Positions 62,001 to 64,000 of a DNA stretch of 64,000 bases are shown here, one piece after another. How positions within the stretch are numbered: position 1 is the first letter of the stretch; each line of letters begins with the position of its first letter. Made by a program: the position numbers and the translations under genes. A model generated the notes under the pieces. The model saw nothing but the letters and a program-made list of their open reading frames with translations, was not told where the DNA came from and made no database searches. The DNA is from Bimastos eiseni (lineage: Eukaryota > Annelida > Clitellata > Crassiclitellata > Lumbricidae): NCBI GenBank assembly GCA_959347315.1, contig OY365810.1:27777106-27841105 (forward strand), read 5' to 3'.

Positions 62001-63015
62001 GGATGAAACAAAGTCAGCAAAAGAGGCTGTGATGGAGGCTCGCATGGAGATTGAGGTATCAAGATTTGATTCTTCTACTGCTTTTCAGCTGCTGGTTCTA
62101 GATTTTTAAACACACTCCCTGTATCTGTCTGTTCTGCTTAGTTGCTCCTACCATTTGGTTTGCAGCTTAAGCCATTGATAAGCTGCATAGGTTTCCCCAT
62201 ACATTTCAGTACATGCTCGTCATTAAATGGAAGCTCTCTAATTTTTAGATTCAGATTGCTCATCCATTTCATCTGCCTCTTTGCTGTAACTTATAACATC
62301 CTAATCTTCTGGATATTGATCTGATCATATGGGTTTGGTTCGCCATAGAGTGATGAATTACAATTAGACAGCATTGCGCTTTCTCTGTTGTTGGCCCTAT
62401 TGCATGGATGGAATGGGCTACTAGTATCATTGCATCTTATGACTAGGGTTCATTCAGATGCATTTTATAGTAGCTTTAAGACTTTTCTTTTCAGCCGGGG
62501 TTGAGTCGGGAGCGCTCCTGAGTAGTAACCTTGAAGAGCGCTATATAAATTTTCGTAATGAATTAATTGTGCATTAGAAACCACACGACAGAAGTTGCTA
62601 TAGGTAATTATAGTTATAGTTTAACTCATCACGTATTGTATTACCTTCTCTCACTTTAACTGCCTTGTCTTAATTGTCCTTATCTTTCTGTTGTTCATCT
62701 TAATGAATCTTACCATGCAGTACATTTTGTACCTTACCTTACCATGTGGTATTACCAGCATCATGCCTCTGAGCATTTTCAGTTCGCTTTTTCCAAATGA
62801 AATAAAACTTTGATTTACCGAAAATCTATTGTTTTAGTTTGTACCTATTTTGCTATTGTAATTTGTAAACTTTGATACTGAAATTGGCATTTGTGTGTTT
62901 GTGTTGCACAGTCGATTACAATTGAGAAGAAGCAGTTGTTCCAACAGTGGAATAGCAGTCTCATCGGAATGAAACGTCGTGATGAGGCGCATGCTGCCAT
63001 GCTACGAGCACTCCA
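56081..63015 (+). CDS. CCDC40: CCDC40, N-terminal part (6 exons seen; continues past the window)
   Basis: Axonemal coiled-coil protein that, with CCDC39, forms the 96-nm ruler needed for inner dynein arms and nexin links of motile cilia. Coding exons: 56081-56100, 58659-58689, 59093-59204, 60476-61323, 61915-62055, 62912-63015; 418 codons plus two bases. The start ATGGCGGAT has a favourable context (GAAAATGG), and its 20-nt exon ends in phase 2, which joins correctly to exon 2. Residues 1-175 are acidic and low complexity. The family block LDPDHPMM at about 178-186 is followed by coiled coil ([58 protein letters not shown]). The last junction, CTCCA|GTAATC, could also be read as a TAA stop, but the family continues for several hundred residues more, so a splice is preferred. 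Confidence 0.85.
56207..56342 (+). repeat. Direct repeat, copy 2 (about 136 bp)
   Basis: Second copy of the 55727-55862 sequence, in intron 1 of CCDC40. The small first coding exon lies between the copies. Origin unknown; no transposon ends recognised. Confidence 0.85.
56808..56835. repeat. (TA)n microsatellite
   Basis: About 13 TA units in CCDC40 intron 1. Confidence 0.9.
57541..58622 (+). mobile_element. Interspersed repeat (non-LTR-type) in CCDC40 intron 1
   Basis: Starts ACTAGCTGGGGTACCCAGCG with TTCGCCC, and ends with GACAGACAGACAGA followed by TTATATATAGGATATG. The stretch 58462-58560 (GAACCCGTGCAGTTCATGTA then CAAGTGTTCCCCGAAC) has the look of a dispersed repeat body. These end types recur in many invertebrate genomes; class not determined. 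A 230-base pyrimidine tract lies inside. Confidence 0.5.
57650..57905. repeat. Long polypyrimidine tract
   Basis: The plus strand is dominated by C and T (CCTCCTCCTCCTCCTCTTCC and similar) for about 250 bases. The overlapping proline/serine/leucine-rich ORFs arise from this composition. Confidence 0.85.
59823..60047. mobile_element. Inverted-repeat element enclosing telomere-like CCCTAA units
   Basis: Left end TATATGTTTCAGGCAATGTG and right end in reverse complement TATATGTTACAGGTATTGTA are inverted repeats. Both arms carry further internal units (AAAATGCCTAGGCAATTTGT left; AAAATGCC and TAGGCAATATGTAAAA right). The loop 59888-59958 is a degenerate CCCTAA/ACTAAC array including CCCTAACCCTAACCCTAAC. 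Located in CCDC40 intron 3. Confidence 0.65.
60115..60325 (+). mobile_element. SINE-like repeat, copy 3
   Basis: CATCCATGCTATCTGTTAGT, GTGTGGGCCCACC...AGTGACTC and tail GTGCGCTATATAAATGTTC match the copies at 30140 and 49195. It ends in CAATTACAATTAC. It lies in CCDC40 intron 3, just before exon 4. Confidence 0.55.
61475..61545 (+). mobile_element. LINE/SINE 3' tail variant
   Basis: CTCGGCGCTTGGCTTTGAGT then GGCACTTTAGATG, ending GATTACGATTACGAA. Same tail scheme as the other copies, in CCDC40 intron 4. Confidence 0.4.
62390..62565 (+). mobile_element. LINE (CR1/L2-like) 3' remnant with tail
   Basis: A decayed WNxxxx...F...LKxFLF coding end (GGAATGGGCTACTAG; TTTAAGACTTTTCTTTTCAG) is followed by the tail GGGAGCGCTCCTGAGTAGTA then AGCGCTATATAAAT. 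Located in CCDC40 intron 5; the following 250 bases end in AATAAAACTTTGATTTACC and may be a second LINE 3' end. Confidence 0.55.
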
Positions 63016-63169
63016 GTAATCATTCAACTGATCTTTATGTGGAAAGACTTTGTGCCAATTCATTTAATTAAATTTTGAATAATTTAATTATTACTTCAAT
63101 CATTGATTCACTGAGCGACTGATTTGACATTTTTTTCCATTTGAGAAGTTGAGACAATGATGGTGAATT

Positions 63170-63450
63170 ATTGTCTTCACTTGTTATATTCACACATGAT
63201 GTAGTTATCATGTGTTGTAGTGGTACAAGATACATGTTACATGTGTTATTGGGTACATGGTGTGCTTTATCATGTGTTACAGTGGTGCATGATGTAGTTT
63301 ATCATGTGTGATAGAGGCAAATGATGTAGTTTATCATATGTTATGGTAGCACACAATGTGGTCATCATGTGTTTATAGTAGCACATAATGTGGTCATCAT
63401 GTGTTATAGTGGCACTTGATGTGGCTTATCATGTGTTATAGTGGCACATG
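63170..63450. repeat. Degenerate minisatellite of about 31-bp units
   Basis: About eight units around TTTATCATGTGTTATAGTGG and CACATGATGTAG, some 30-34 bases long, with substitutions and small indels. Downstream of CCDC40 exon 6. Confidence 0.8.
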
Positions 63451-63734
63451 GCATAATCTGTTTAGCTGATTGATGAGCCTCTGACCAATTGCCTTAATTC
63501 ATCATTATCACAGACCAGTTGGCTGACTCGAAAGAATACTGTCTGAGTGACCGTCATTATAGCAAAGGACTGACAAGAATGCTGACTGACGAGCTGCAAT
63601 AAGTGACCAGCTGCAATAAATGACCACTGACCAGCAGTGTTAAGTGACCAGTGACTGATGATGCTTCTGCCACAACGGACAAGTGCATTTGTATTGTGTT
63701 GTTGATGGGCATTTGTTACAATTCTTGACATAAC

Positions 63735-63940
63735 TGTGTTATTCCACAGGCAGACAATCTAGCACAAAAATTCTTTTTAATGGGCATGCTGTATTTTTCA
63801 ATGTAGACCTATTGCTATTTTAAATACGACCTTCTACTCCCCACAGGCATGACCGTGTTATTCCACAGGCAGACAGTCGAATGTAATAATTGTTTTTAAT
63901 TAGAATGTTGTACTTTTCAATGTATTGTTCACCAGAGTGC
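63735..63940. repeat. Two tandem copies of a segment of about 120 bp
   Basis: CTGTGTTATTCCACAGGCAG (63734) and CCGTGTTATTCCACAGGCAG (63853) start two similar stretches, both running on through TTTTTAAT and a TACTTTTCAATGTA-like word. Confidence 0.75.
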
Positions 63941-64000
63941 AGATAAATAAATAATATACTTATTTATTTACTTAAATGCAGTCAACAGCAGCAGCAGATC

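Overview
The window is nuclear DNA from an animal. Genes are split by many introns of a few hundred bases to about 3 kb with GT-AG (and two GC-AG) borders, intergenic DNA is AT-rich and full of transposon debris, and there are no operons or ribosome binding sites. Recognisable genes (NKTR-type cyclophilin, mitochondrial ACSF3, ciliary CCDC40) point to a metazoan with motile cilia. Telomere-like CCCTAA units, frequent AGGCCTA words, and fold-back transposons whose arms are short tandem repeats (as in the TU elements described from sea urchins) suggest a marine invertebrate, possibly an echinoderm. That placement is a low-to-moderate confidence inference.

Layout. 1-5.6 kb: intergenic, with the end of a hAT-like element, one complete small hAT-like element and one fold-back element. 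5654-29221 (+): a 21-exon gene for a 2358-residue SR-rich cyclophilin of the NKTR/PPIG family, reconstructed with every intron phase consistent; the prolyl-isomerase core has lost its catalytic residues. 29.6-33.5 kb: intergenic with a SINE-like copy and a hAT-like element. 33488-34762 (+): an NHL beta-propeller protein coded in one exon. 34.8-37.7 kb: intergenic with small hairpin elements. 46572-37673 (-): seven-exon ACSF3 (mitochondrial malonyl/methylmalonyl-CoA synthetase), with two GC-AG introns and introns carrying a LINE remnant, a hAT-like element, a piggyBac-like MITE and a 1.3-kb fold-back element. 46.6-52.3 kb: intergenic, rich in LINE/SINE remnants, with a second isolated fold-back element. 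54049-52331 (-): single-exon LRR-FN3-transmembrane protein of FLRT/ELFN-like layout. 56081-63015 and beyond (+): the N-terminal part of CCDC40, which runs off the right edge.

The genes are not functionally linked: an RNA-processing-type nuclear protein, an NHL scaffold, a mitochondrial acyl-CoA synthetase, a cell-surface LRR receptor and an axonemal ruler/assembly protein. The most notable non-genic signal is a set of four fold-back elements that share terminal bases (GGTnnnnGGACA) while their arms are tandem arrays of different short repeats. The most notable coding signal is the degenerate cyclophilin domain in an otherwise well-conserved NKTR-like gene.
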